Part shown: positions 46,083 through 55,900 of the stretch, one piece after another
How positions within the stretch are numbered: the stretch's first letter is position 1
Layout: each line of letters begins with the position of its first letter
NCBI RefSeq assembly: GCF_000377785.1
Contig: NZ_KB898732.1
Span: forward strand, 62,001 to 126,000
DNA from: Thioalkalivibrio sp. ALJ24
Lineage (GTDB): Bacteria; Pseudomonadota; Gammaproteobacteria; Ectothiorhodospirales; Ectothiorhodospiraceae
DNA length: 64,000 nt
Direction of reading: 5' to 3'
Notes under the pieces: model-generated
Told to the model about the DNA's origin: nothing
Databases searched by the model: none
What the model saw: only the letters and a program-made list of their open reading frames with translations
Translations under genes and position numbers: made by a program

Positions 46083-48992
46083 ATGAGTGCCCTGCCCGAA
46101 TTCGAGAATCACGGCAAGCAGGAGATCAAGTACAGCACCTGCTACATGTGTGCCTGCCGCTGTGGCATCAAGGTCACCGTGGAGGACAACAAGGTCCGCT
46201 ACATCCAGGGGAACCGGCATCACCCGATCAACAAGGGCGTGCTCTGCGCCAAGGGCAATGCCGGGATCATGAAACAGCAGTCGCCGGCGCGCCTGCACCA
46301 GCCGATGCGCCGCAAGCCGGGCACCGAGCGCGGGGCCGGCGAGTTCGAACCGATCTCCTGGGATGAGGCCCTGGACACCCTGTCCGAGCGCCTGCAGAAG
46401 ATCCGCGAGACCGATCCGCGCAAGCTGGCGTTCTTTACCGGGCGTGACCAGATGCAGGCCCTGACCGGCCTGTGGGCGACCCAGTTCGGCACCTACAACT
46501 GGGCGGCCCACGGTGGCTTCTGCTCGGTGAACATGGCCGCCGGCGGCCTGTACACCACCGGCTTCGCCTTCTGGGAATTCGGCGATCCCGACTGGGACCG
46601 CACGAAGTACCACGTGCTGTGGGGCGTGGCCGAGGACCATGCCTCCAACCCGATCAAGATCGGGCTGGAGAAGCTCAAGCGCAATGGCGGCAAGTTCGTC
46701 GCCATCAACCCGGTGCGTACCGGCTATCAGGCGATCGCCGACGAATGGGTGGGCCTCAAGCCCGGCACCGACGGTCTGTTCGCGCTGTCGATGCTGCACG
46801 TGCTGCTGAAGAACAGCCAGTTCGACTGGGACTTCCTGGTGCGCTACACCAACGCCACCCAGCTGGTGGTGCAGACCCCGGGGCAGCAGGGCGACGGCCT
46901 GATCCTGCGTGATGACAACGGCAACCCGCTGGTCTGGGAGCTGGAGAAGGAAGACTTCGTCGACGGCAGCCAGGTGGACATCAAGCCGGCCCTGTTCGGC
47001 GAGTACACCGCGCCCGACGGCCGCCCGGTCAAGACCGTGATGACCCTGCTGGCCGAGCGCTACCTGAGCGACGAGTACTCCCCGGAGAACACCGCCGAGA
47101 TCACCGGCGTGCCGGCCGAGCAGACCGAGCGCCTGGCGCTGGAAATGGCCCACGTCGCGTTCAAGGAATCCATCGAGCTCGACATCGAGTGGACCGACTC
47201 CTGGGGTCGCAAGCACGACAAGGTCATCGGGCGCCCCGTGTCCATGCACGCGATGCGTGGCATCTCGGCGCACTCCAACGGCTTCCAGACCTGCCGCGCG
47301 ATCCACTTCCTGCAGATCATGCTGGGCTCGGTGGACTGCCCCGGCGGTCACCTTTCCAAGCCGCCGTATCCCAAGCACGTCCCGCCGGGCATCAAGCCGG
47401 CGAAGGAATGCGCGCCGAACACCCCGCTGAAGAGCCCGCCGCTCGGGTTCCCGACCGCGCCGGAAGACCTGGTGATCGACGGCGACGGCAACCCGCTGCG
47501 CATCGACAAGGCCTTCTCCTGGGATGCGCCGATCTCCAACCATGGCCTGATGCACATGGTGGTGACGAATGCGGTCAACGGCGATCCCTACCCGATCGAC
47601 ACGCTGATCTTCTTCATGGCGAACATGTCGTGGAATTCCACGATGAACACCGCCGAAGTGATGGACATGCTGCGGGCCAAGGACGACAACGGCGAGTACA
47701 AGATCCCGTATCTCGTGGTCTCGGACGCGTTCAACTCCGAGATGGTCAGCTTTGCCGACCTGGTGTTGCCGGATACCACCTATCTGGAGCGTTACGACAC
47801 CATCTCCATGCTCGACCGTCCGATCTCCGAACCCGCCGCGGCGGCGGATTCCATCCGCCATCCGATCCTGGAGCCGGATCGTGACGTGCGCCCGTGGCAG
47901 GAGGTGATGGTCGAGCTGGCCAGCCGTCTGAAGTTCCCGGCGTTCACCAGGGACGACGGCAGCCGCAAGTTCGAGGACTACAAGGACTTCATCATCAACT
48001 ACGAGAAGGAGCCGGGCATCGGCTTCCTGTCGGGTTATCGCGGCAAGGATGGCCAGAGCCATCTGCGCGGCGAACCGAACCCGAAGCAGTGGGAGGCGTA
48101 CATCGAGAACCAGGGGTTCTTCATGTATCACCTCGCGCCGAACCAGCAGTTCTACCGCTACGCCAACCAGGACTACCTCGAGCTGGCCAAGCATGCCGGC
48201 TGGGTGGGCAAGACCGACCCGATCACCATCGAGCTCTACTCCGAGACCCAGCAGCGCTTCAAGCTGGCCGGCCAGGGCCTGTATGACGGCCCGCAGCCGA
48301 CCAAACAGGAGCACAAGGATCGTCTGACGCAGTTTTTCGATCCGCTGCCGATCTGGCACAAGCCGCTGGAGCAGACCCGCATCGACGAGGACGAGTACCC
48401 GTTCTACGCGATCAACCAGCGCCCGATGTTCATGTACCACTCCTGGGATTCGCAGAACGCCTGGCTGCGCCAGATCTGTGCCCAGAACTACCTGTACATG
48501 AACCGCCAGAAGGCCGAGTCCATGGGTATCGAGGATCTGTCCTGGGTGTGGCTCGAGTCGCACAACGGCAAGATCCGCGTGCAGGTCAAGCTGATCGAGG
48601 GCTGCGAACCCAATACCGTCTGGACCTGGAACGCCATTGGCAAGCAGAAGGGCGCCTGGGGGCTGAAGGACGACGCCAACGAGTCGCAGAAGGGCTTCCT
48701 GATGAATCACCTCATCAGCGAGCTGCTGCCGAAGAAGGGCGATCCGGTGGACAGCATCACCAACTCCGACCCGGTCACCGGCCAGGCCGCGTGGTACGAC
48801 CTGAAGGTCAAGATCACCCCGGCCGGACCCGAGGAAGAGGGCTCCTGGCCGCAGTTCGACAAGGTCACGGCCACCCCGGGCATGTCCGAATCACCGGACC
48901 AGCTGCGCTATCACGCACACAAGCCCGTGCACCTGAACCGCGACATCCGCGACGTGCTGACCCGCGGCTCGCTGGACAAAGACAAGAACTGA
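46083..48992 (+). CDS. soeA: Sulfite dehydrogenase (quinone) molybdopterin subunit SoeA
   Basis: 969 residues starting MSALPEFENHGKQEIKYSTCYMC. [4Fe-4S] ligands Cys20, 23, 27 and 55 (CYMCACRC..., VLCAKG). The DMSO-reductase-type core has NPVRTG, HAMRGISAHSNGFQTCRAIH, CPGGHLSKPPYP and a C-terminal cap with MYHSWDSQNAWLRQ. There is no Tat signal, so the catalytic subunit faces the cytoplasm, as in the SoeABC sulfite:quinone oxidoreductase of Allochromatium vinosum. It oxidises sulfite to sulfate and feeds the quinone pool. SoeA is distinguished from PsrA/PhsA by the missing signal and by soeB/soeC neighbours; alignment is needed to exclude a related tetrathionate or polysulfide reductase. The ATG is preceded by GAGGTCGCGCCC. 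Confidence 0.85.
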   Translation: MSALPEFENHGKQEIKYSTCYMCACRCGIKVTVEDNKVRYIQGNRHHPINKGVLCAKGNAGIMKQQSPARLHQPMRRKPGTERGAGEFEPISWDEALDTLSERLQKIRETDPRKLAFFTGRDQMQALTGLWATQFGTYNWAAHGGFCSVNMAAGGLYTTGFAFWEFGDPDWDRTKYHVLWGVAEDHASNPIKIGLEKLKRNGGKFVAINPVRTGYQAIADEWVGLKPGTDGLFALSMLHVLLKNSQFDWDFLVRYTNATQLVVQTPGQQGDGLILRDDNGNPLVWELEKEDFVDGSQVDIKPALFGEYTAPDGRPVKTVMTLLAERYLSDEYSPENTAEITGVPAEQTERLALEMAHVAFKESIELDIEWTDSWGRKHDKVIGRPVSMHAMRGISAHSNGFQTCRAIHFLQIMLGSVDCPGGHLSKPPYPKHVPPGIKPAKECAPNTPLKSPPLGFPTAPEDLVIDGDGNPLRIDKAFSWDAPISNHGLMHMVVTNAVNGDPYPIDTLIFFMANMSWNSTMNTAEVMDMLRAKDDNGEYKIPYLVVSDAFNSEMVSFADLVLPDTTYLERYDTISMLDRPISEPAAAADSIRHPILEPDRDVRPWQEVMVELASRLKFPAFTRDDGSRKFEDYKDFIINYEKEPGIGFLSGYRGKDGQSHLRGEPNPKQWEAYIENQGFFMYHLAPNQQFYRYANQDYLELAKHAGWVGKTDPITIELYSETQQRFKLAGQGLYDGPQPTKQEHKDRLTQFFDPLPIWHKPLEQTRIDEDEYPFYAINQRPMFMYHSWDSQNAWLRQICAQNYLYMNRQKAESMGIEDLSWVWLESHNGKIRVQVKLIEGCEPNTVWTWNAIGKQKGAWGLKDDANESQKGFLMNHLISELLPKKGDPVDSITNSDPVTGQAAWYDLKVKITPAGPEEEGSWPQFDKVTATPGMSESPDQLRYHAHKPVHLNRDIRDVLTRGSLDKDKN

Positions 48993-49064
48993 TCCGGCCG
49001 CCCCGTGGCGGCCGCGAGCCGCGACGGGGTCCGCCCGTACGAACGATTTGAAGGAGTACCAACC

Positions 49065-49760
49065 ATGCGACTTGGACTCGTGATCGACATGGACACCTGC
49101 GTGGGCTGCCATGCCTGCGCGGTGGCCTGCAAGCAGTGGAACACCAGCGGCACCACTGGCCCGCTGACCGACTACCAGCCTTACGGGGAGGACCCCAGCG
49201 GGGTGTGGTTCAACCGCATCCGCCATTACGAGGTCGGGGACTACCCCAACAACAAGACCGTCAACATCCCGATGTCCTGCATGCACTGCGATCATGCCGA
49301 CTGCGTGACCGTCTGCCCGACCGGCGCCTCCTACAAGCGCCCGGAAGACGGCATCGTGCTGGTCGACCAGGACAAGTGCATGGGTTGCAACTACTGCGCC
49401 TGGGCCTGCCCCTACGGTGCCCGCGAGCTGGACCGCGAGGACGGCGTGATGAAGAAGTGCACCCTGTGCGTGGACCGCATCTACGACGACGCACTGCCAC
49501 CGGAGGAACGGCAGCCGGCCTGCGTGATCACCTGCCCGGCCCACGCCCGCTTCTTCGGTGACTTCGACGATGAAGAGTCCGAGGTCAGCCGTCTGGTGCG
49601 CGAGCGTGGCGGCGTGAAGCAGATGCCCGAGCTTGGCTACAAGCCGGTCAACACCTATCTTCCGCCGCGAGTCACCCGCCCCATCCCCACCGACGACGTG
49701 CGTGCCAATACGCTGGTCAGCTCGGTAAAGGACTGGGTCAACAAGATGGTGGCGCGCTAA
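49065..49760 (+). CDS. soeB: SoeB iron-sulfur electron transfer subunit
   Basis: 231 residues with four [4Fe-4S] motifs: C12xxC15xxC18xxxC22 at the N-terminus (DTCVGCHACAVACKQW), CMHCDHADCVTVCPTG, DKCMGCNYCAWACPYG, and KKCTLCVDRI...ACVITCPAHARFFGD. It is the standard DmsB/NrfC-like ferredoxin subunit that passes electrons from SoeA to the quinone-binding SoeC. AAGGAGT lies just upstream of the ATG. It starts 72 bases after soeA and precedes soeC by 27. Confidence 0.93.
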   Translation: MRLGLVIDMDTCVGCHACAVACKQWNTSGTTGPLTDYQPYGEDPSGVWFNRIRHYEVGDYPNNKTVNIPMSCMHCDHADCVTVCPTGASYKRPEDGIVLVDQDKCMGCNYCAWACPYGARELDREDGVMKKCTLCVDRIYDDALPPEERQPACVITCPAHARFFGDFDDEESEVSRLVRERGGVKQMPELGYKPVNTYLPPRVTRPIPTDDVRANTLVSSVKDWVNKMVAR

Positions 49761-49787
49761 CGCGTCGCGTCCCGGGGAGAAACCACC

Positions 49788-50726
49788 ATGCATCCTGCAC
49801 TTTCCGTCATCCTGTTCACGGTCACTTCGGGCGCCGGCTACGGCCTGTTCGTCCTGCTGGTGATCTTCCACCTGGCGGGCGTCGGCCCGGCCATGAGCCA
49901 GGGCGAGGTGATCGCCCATGGCGTGGGCGCGCTCGGCCTGATCACCGTCGGGCTGCTGTTCTCCACCGGCCACCTGGCCAACAAGAAGAACGCCTGGCGT
50001 TCGTTCATGCGCTTCAAGACGTCGTGGCTCTCGCGCGAGGCGGTATTCGCCGTACTGTTCTACCCGTTCGCGGCAATCTACGGCCTGAGCGTGCTGCTGC
50101 AGGGCCCCGAGATCGGGCTGCTGGGCATGATCGCGGCGCTGATCGCAGCGATCCTCGCCGTGATCGTCCTGTTCTCCACCGGCATGATCTACGGCTGCCT
50201 GAAGACCATTCGCCAGTGGAACACCGCGCTGACTCCGGCGAATTACATCATGCTGGGTATTGCCACCGGCTCGGCGGCCTACGCCGCCATCGCCAGCGCC
50301 TTCGGCAACGCGACGGCGATGCACGCCGGCGTGGCCATCGTGATGCTGCTGATCGCCGCGGTCCTCAAGGGGATCTATTACTTCTGGATCTCGAAGGTGA
50401 CCGGCCCGACCATCAACACCGCCACGACCTTCAACCGGGCCACCGTCCGGCTGCTGGATACCGGGCATACGGCCGGCACCTTCCTGACCGACGAGTTCGG
50501 CTACGATCCCAGCAAGAAAACGACCAGCATGATGAAAGCGGGTGTGTTCCTGCTGGGCTTCATTATTCCGGCCTTGTTATTGGCTGCGGTCCTGGCCGGC
50601 GCCACGGCCGTAACGGCCTGGCTGGCGGTGGCCTCCGCCCTGATCGGTGTGGGCATGGAGCGCTGGCTGTTCTTCGCCGAGGCGAAGCACGTGGTACGCC
50701 TATACCACGGCGATCAGCACACCTGA
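49788..50726 (+). CDS. soeC: SoeC membrane anchor/quinone-reducing subunit (DmsC family)
   Basis: 312 residues with about eight hydrophobic segments. MHPALSVILFTVTSGAGYGLF is typical of DmsC-type N-termini. KTIRQWNTALTPANYIMLG and the cytosolic-loop stretch FDEFGYDPSKK follow. It anchors SoeAB to the inner membrane and reduces quinone. No heme-ligand His pair is obvious by inspection. It is the last gene of soeABC; the strong hairpin downstream has T-runs only on the opposite strand. Confidence 0.9.
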   Translation: MHPALSVILFTVTSGAGYGLFVLLVIFHLAGVGPAMSQGEVIAHGVGALGLITVGLLFSTGHLANKKNAWRSFMRFKTSWLSREAVFAVLFYPFAAIYGLSVLLQGPEIGLLGMIAALIAAILAVIVLFSTGMIYGCLKTIRQWNTALTPANYIMLGIATGSAAYAAIASAFGNATAMHAGVAIVMLLIAAVLKGIYYFWISKVTGPTINTATTFNRATVRLLDTGHTAGTFLTDEFGYDPSKKTTSMMKAGVFLLGFIIPALLLAAVLAGATAVTAWLAVASALIGVGMERWLFFAEAKHVVRLYHGDQHT

Positions 50727-50775
50727 GCCCATCCCGGGCCTGCCTCTGCCGGGGCGGGCCCGCTTTCCGGGCACG

Positions 50776-50807
50776 AAAAATCCCGCCTCCGTCATCCGGA
50801 GGCGGGG
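50776..50807 (-). terminator. Intrinsic terminator for the small minus-strand gene
   Basis: A 10-bp perfect stem CCCGCCTCCG/CGGAGGCGGG with a five-base loop. On the minus strand it is followed by A and five Ts. The same hairpin lacks a T-run on the soeC side. Confidence 0.75.
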
Positions 50808-50857
50808 CAGCAGGTGCCAAACTCCGCAGGCGTCCGGGATTTATCCCGGTGCCTCGG

Positions 50858-50998
50858 TTATTCGTTCTTGTCCTGCTCCGCCTTGCGGACGTTTCGCACC
50901 ACGATGTAGCCCGTCCAGCCGAGGAAAACAAAGATCCCGAGCAGGGTCGCAATGGTCAGGATGCCGATCGGGGACTGAAACAGGATTTCGGTAATCAT
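50858..50998 (-). CDS. Small membrane protein, 46 residues
   Basis: 46 residues: MITEILFQSPIGILTIATLLGIFVFLGWTGY then VVRNVRKAEQDKNE. One transmembrane segment (about 10-33), with a basic-acidic cytosolic tail. The N-terminal ILFQSPIGILTIATL pattern recalls short membrane proteins of the DUF3149 kind, but I am not certain. It follows no gene closely, has its own terminator, and is convergent with soeC. The upstream AGGGAGAGC is a fair ribosome-binding site. Confidence 0.7.
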   Translation of the reverse strand: MITEILFQSPIGILTIATLLGIFVFLGWTGYIVVRNVRKAEQDKNE

Positions 50999-51073
50999 GG
51001 CGCTCTCCCTGTGGTATATGCCGCACCTGCTATAAAAATAGACCTGTTCCGCGCAGGGCTGCCATGACCTGTC

Positions 51074-52927
51074 TCAATCTTTCGGCGGCTCTTCCTCTCG
51101 GGTGCTGCCGTTGACCACCACGCAGTTGCGTCCGCGGGACTTGGCCGCGTAGAGAGCGTCATCGGCCCGCCGCAGCGCATCGTCGGCCCCCCTGTCGTCA
51201 GCGCAAAGGATGGTCACGCCGATGCTGGTGGTCACCCCGGCGGTGTCCGGGCGTTCGGTCTGCGGCTCCATTGCCTCCACCCGGGCCCGTACGCGCTCCG
51301 CGGTGTGCTCGGCGTCTTCCGGCGAGATGCCGTGGAGCAGGATCGCGAATTCCTCGCCGCCCAGGCGTGCGGCGCGGTCGCCGGCCCGCAGCGAGGCGGC
51401 GATGCAGTGGGCGAACTCGACCAGCACCTGATCGCCGATCTCGTGGCCGTACTGATCGTTAAAGCGCTTGAAGTGGTCGATGTCCAGCATCAGCAGGCCG
51501 GCGGCGTAATCCGGCTCCCGGCGCATCCGCGCGTATTCGCGCTCCAGTTCGTCCATGAACAGCCGACGGTTGGCCAGTCCGGTCAGCGGATCGGTCCGTG
51601 CCAGCGTCTCCAGGCGCTGCTCCAGACGTTTGTGTTCCGTGATATCCCGCACCACGCCCACCATGCGCCGGGCGCGTTGCTGGTGGTCGCGTTCGATCAC
51701 TTGTCCGGCATCCAGCAGCCAGGCCTCGGCCCCGGAAGGATGGCGGACGCGGAATTCCGACGAATAACGGGAGGTGTCGCCTCTCAAATGTCGCTGCAGG
51801 GCGGAGTCCCGGCGCTCGCGGTCATCCGGATGCAGGGCCTGATCCCACAGCGCCACGGGCCCGGTCCCCGCTTCTGTCGCCAGACCGGTCAGTTCGCCCC
51901 AGCGGTGATCATGGAACATCGCATCCGTGTCGATTCGCCAGTCCCACAGTCCGAGGTTTGCCCCCTCCAGTGCCGCGGCCATGCGGGCCTCGGATTCGCG
52001 GATGCGGCCTTCCAGGCTCGCGCGGCTGCGGGCATAACGGATTGCGCGGACCAGGGTGGGGGTCTCGATCCGGCCCTTGACCAGGTAGTCGGCCGCACCG
52101 ACTTCCAGCGCCTTCAGCGCAAAATCCTCATCCTCGTAGCCGGTCAGCACGACCACCGGGGTGTCCCGGAAGAGTTCACGCGCGGCGCGCACGGTCTCCA
52201 GCCCGGTACTGTCCGGCAGCGACAGGTCGAGCAGAACGACGGCGGGCGTGATCTCCTTGAGGGTTTCGGGCACCACGGACAACCGGTCGACCCAGGTCAC
52301 GTCGAAGCGTTCGCGGGCTGAACCCCGAAGGCCGAAACGCACGAGGTCGGCATCCCCGGGTTCGTCCTCTACCAGCAGTACCGGTACGCCTTTACCCTCG
52401 TTCGCCGCCGGAGTGGTGCGCTCCGGGGCTCCCCGGTCCGGTGTTGCCAAGGGGCGGGCACGGGCGATCGCGGGCGAGGGTGGAGCCGGGATTGCTTCAT
52501 CCCGGGGCAGATTCCAGTCCTCTGCCAGACGCTGGACACGGTCACAGAACTGCTCCATGTCCAGGGGCTTCACGACGTAATCGGCGGCACCGTGCTGGCG
52601 GCTGGTGCGTATGTCGCGGTCCAGATCGGAGGTGGACAGCACCACCACCGGGATCTGGTCGGCATGGTCCAGCTCGCGCAGGCGCTCCAGGAACTCCAGC
52701 CCCCCCATGTTCGGCATGTTCAGGTCCAGCAGGATGAGCCCCGGTTGCGGGACTCCGGCGTAGGGCGCCTCTCCGGACAGGAATCGAAGGGCCTCCTGGC
52801 CGTCCTCCACGTGGTGCAGGCGCGCAGTGACCCCGGCCTCCTCGAAGGCCATGCGCGTCAGGTGGACGTCCGCTGGCTCGTCTTCCACCAGTAGGACTTC
52901 GGTGACCGGATCGGGGCTCTTGTTCAT
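51074..52927 (-). CDS. REC-REC-PAS-GGDEF diguanylate cyclase response regulator
   Basis: 617 residues. REC1 (about 10-130) has phospho-acceptor Asp68 (LILLDLNMP). A Pro-rich linker leads to REC2 (about 180-300, Asp in VVLLDLSLPD), then PAS (about 320-440, ending GVVRDITEHK) and GGDEF (about 450-610). The active site is GGEEF, with an upstream RAGD allosteric I-site exactly five residues before it, so the cyclase is probably active and product-inhibited. The start MNKSPDPVTE is preceded by GGAG; a 12-codon longer start is possible. It lies 25 bases after the sensor kinase, its likely partner. Confidence 0.93.
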   Translation of the reverse strand: MNKSPDPVTEVLLVEDEPADVHLTRMAFEEAGVTARLHHVEDGQEALRFLSGEAPYAGVPQPGLILLDLNMPNMGGLEFLERLRELDHADQIPVVVLSTSDLDRDIRTSRQHGAADYVVKPLDMEQFCDRVQRLAEDWNLPRDEAIPAPPSPAIARARPLATPDRGAPERTTPAANEGKGVPVLLVEDEPGDADLVRFGLRGSARERFDVTWVDRLSVVPETLKEITPAVVLLDLSLPDSTGLETVRAARELFRDTPVVVLTGYEDEDFALKALEVGAADYLVKGRIETPTLVRAIRYARSRASLEGRIRESEARMAAALEGANLGLWDWRIDTDAMFHDHRWGELTGLATEAGTGPVALWDQALHPDDRERRDSALQRHLRGDTSRYSSEFRVRHPSGAEAWLLDAGQVIERDHQQRARRMVGVVRDITEHKRLEQRLETLARTDPLTGLANRRLFMDELEREYARMRREPDYAAGLLMLDIDHFKRFNDQYGHEIGDQVLVEFAHCIAASLRAGDRAARLGGEEFAILLHGISPEDAEHTAERVRARVEAMEPQTERPDTAGVTTSIGVTILCADDRGADDALRRADDALYAAKSRGRNCVVVNGSTREEEPPKD

Positions 52928-52952
52928 CGGCCGATCTCCACGGGCCCCTTTG

Positions 52953-55900
52953 TCAGTCTGCATTGTTTTCCGTTCGCTCGTCGTCCGGCGTCCGGAAGGG
53001 TATCCGGAACCAGAAGGTGCTGCCGTGTCCCGCTCCGCCCGAATCGACGCCGATGCTGCCGCCATGATGCTCCACGATCCGGCGGCAAAGTGCCAGGCCG
53101 ATGCCGCTGCCCTCGTATTCACCGTGACCGTGCAGCCGCGAGAAGACGCGGAACAGTCGATCCTTCTGGTCCTGCGGGATGCCGACCCCGTTGTCGTGCA
53201 CGCGGACCACCCAGTGGTCGCCGTCGATATGCCCGCCGACAAGGATCTCGGGCCGCGTGTCGCCCGGCACGTACTTCAGCGCATTGTCGATCAGGTTCTG
53301 CAGCAGACGTACCAGCTCGTCCTGACTGGCGACCAGGCGCGGCCAGTCGCCTTCGACGTCGATGCGCGCGGATGTTTCGGACACCGCCGGCTGCAGGAAC
53401 GCCAGAGCGGTGTCCAGGGCGTCGCGGGCGTCCAGCGGAGCCATGGGGTCGGTCTTCCTTCCCACTCGGGAGTATTCCAGCAGGCCCACGATCATGCGGT
53501 CCATGCGTCGGGCGCCCTCGGTGGCGTAGCCGAGGAAACGCTGCTGGTCTGCATCCAGCCGTTCGCCCAGGCTGCGCTCCAGCAGCTGCAGGTAGCTGCT
53601 GACCATGCGCAGCGGCTGGCGCAGATCGTGGGACACCCCGTAGGCGAACTGCTCCAGCTCCTCGTTGGATCGGCGCAGTTCCAGGTTCAGTCCCTCCAGG
53701 GCCTGCTGCACTCGGTGGCGTTCCAGTACGTTGCCCAGCAGGTCCGCGACATGTCGCAGGGTCTCGGCGTCCTCCGGCCCCCAGACCGTAGTGCCGTGCA
53801 CGTCCACTACGCCCAGCAGGCCCAGCGGCTCGCCGGCCGCCAGCAGGGGGGCGGCCATCAGCGCATCCACCCCCAGCCCCCGGAGCCATTCCCGTTCTCG
53901 GTCTGCCCCCTCTCCGAGCGCATCTACATCGGGTATGTGGATCAGACGTTCATGGGCCATCCGTTGCTGCCATTCCGGGAAATCGGCCAGCACCAGTCCC
54001 TGGAGCTCCTGTTGTCGGCGGGGCACCCCGGGCGCGGCCCATTCATGGGTGTTGTCGAGAACCCCGCGGTCTTCGCGAAACAGAAAGACCCACGATCGAC
54101 TGGCTCCCAGCAGTTCGCCCAGTGCCTCCAGCGACTCCTCGATCGCCCGGTCCACGTCGCGTCGGGTCACCAGACGCGTAGCGATGTCGGAGGTCGCGCG
54201 GTCGGCCGCCTGACGTCGCCCCAGGGCCTCTTCCGTCGCCTTGCGCTCGGTGATGTCGAGAATGGTCCCCAACATCCGCAGCGGGTTGCCAACGTCGTCG
54301 AATTCGACCTCGCCCTGCTGGTACACGGTGCGAACCTCACCGTCCGGGCGCAGGATCCGGTGCTCCACCCGGTAGGGCGCGCCCGGCCCGCTCACCGAGG
54401 CATCGATGGCCGCGCGGACCCTCTCACGATCATCCGGGTGGACCCGTTCCATGAAGTCCGCCTCGGTCCCGCCCCATTGGTCGTGATCCAGGCCGAAGAT
54501 GCGGTAGACCTCCTCCGACCAGCGGATCACCCCGGAACGGAAATCCGATATCCAGTTGCCCATGTGCGCGATACGCTGGGCCTCGGCCAGTTCGTTCTCG
54601 CGCTGGCGCAGCTCGGCCTCGACCTCCTTGAGCCGCTGGATATCCACGTGGATGCCCATCATTCGCCGCGGCTCGCCCTCCGGGCCCCACTCGACCACGC
54701 GTCCCCGCCCCAGGGTCCACAACCAGCCGCCGTCGGCCAGGCGGTAGCGGAACTCGATGGAGAATTTCGAGCCCTCGGCCAGCTGGTGCTGCACCTCTGC
54801 CTCGGCTTGTGGGAGATCCTCCGGGTGCAGGCGCTGGCGCCAGTCTTCAAAGCTCAGCAGCCGGCCCTGCGCAGGGTCTTCGCCCAGCATGCGCCAGCAC
54901 TGATCATCCCAGTGGATGCGGTCGTCCGGGAGATTCCATTCCCAGATACCGAAGCGTGCGGCCTCCTGGGCGAGGCGGAAGCGGGCCTCGCTGTCGGCCA
55001 GTGCCCGTTCCATCGCCTTGCGTACCGAGATGTCCTGGAACGACACCACCACGCCGGTCAGTTCGCCGGCGTCGTCTCGCATCGGCGAGGCGTAAACCAG
55101 TACCGGGAAGGCTTCGCCGTCCTGACGCCAGAAATGGTCCTCCCAGGCTTCCACCGTCTCGCCGCTGACCAGGACCCCGTGGATCGGACATTCCTCCGCA
55201 GGATAATGGGAGCCGTCCGGGTGGCTGTGATGCGCCGTCTGGTGGGAATCCCGTCCCAGGGCCTCGTTCTGGTCGGCGAACCCCAGCAGGCGGCAGCCGG
55301 TGGGATTGACGAAGGTGAAACGGCCATCCCGGTCAATGCCGAACACGCCCTCGCCCAGGCTGGCAAGCAGGTTCTCGCGGAAGCGGCGTTCCTGGTTCCG
55401 TGTCGCCTCGATGGCGGATCGCTGGCTGACGTCGCGCACGATCATCAGCACTTCGTCCTCGTTCAGCGGGACCACCCGCGCCTCGAAATGGCCGGGTTTG
55501 CCCAGTGGCGCGGTGTCGTATTCGAAGTCGCGGACATCGCCGCTGGCCAGCGCCTCGTGGATAGCCCGGGTTCCCTGTTCCGCGTAGGCGGGCGGGAACA
55601 GTTCGTCCAGCTGCCGCCCGAGAAACTCCTCGGGCGGCATCAGCAGCATCTCTTCCGAAGCGGACTCACATTCGATGAAGGTTCCGTCGCGGCCCATCCG
55701 GAACAGGCTGTCCGGCAGGGCCCGCATCAGTGCGCGCGCGTGGGCCTCGTTACGGCTCAGGGCCGCGGCCTTCTCTTCCAGTTCCTTGCGCAGCGTGGCC
55801 AGGCGGCGGTTCACCAGCACCAGGCCAAGGATCAGCGCGAGCATGACACTTCCGACTCCCAGCATCAGGGTGACCTCGCGACCGTAGGTCTCGAGGAATT

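Noticed and set aside
45972-48710. A 912-codon minus-strand frame over soeA
   Set aside because: Mirror frame of soeA, His/Val/Leu/Arg-biased, no ribosome-binding site.
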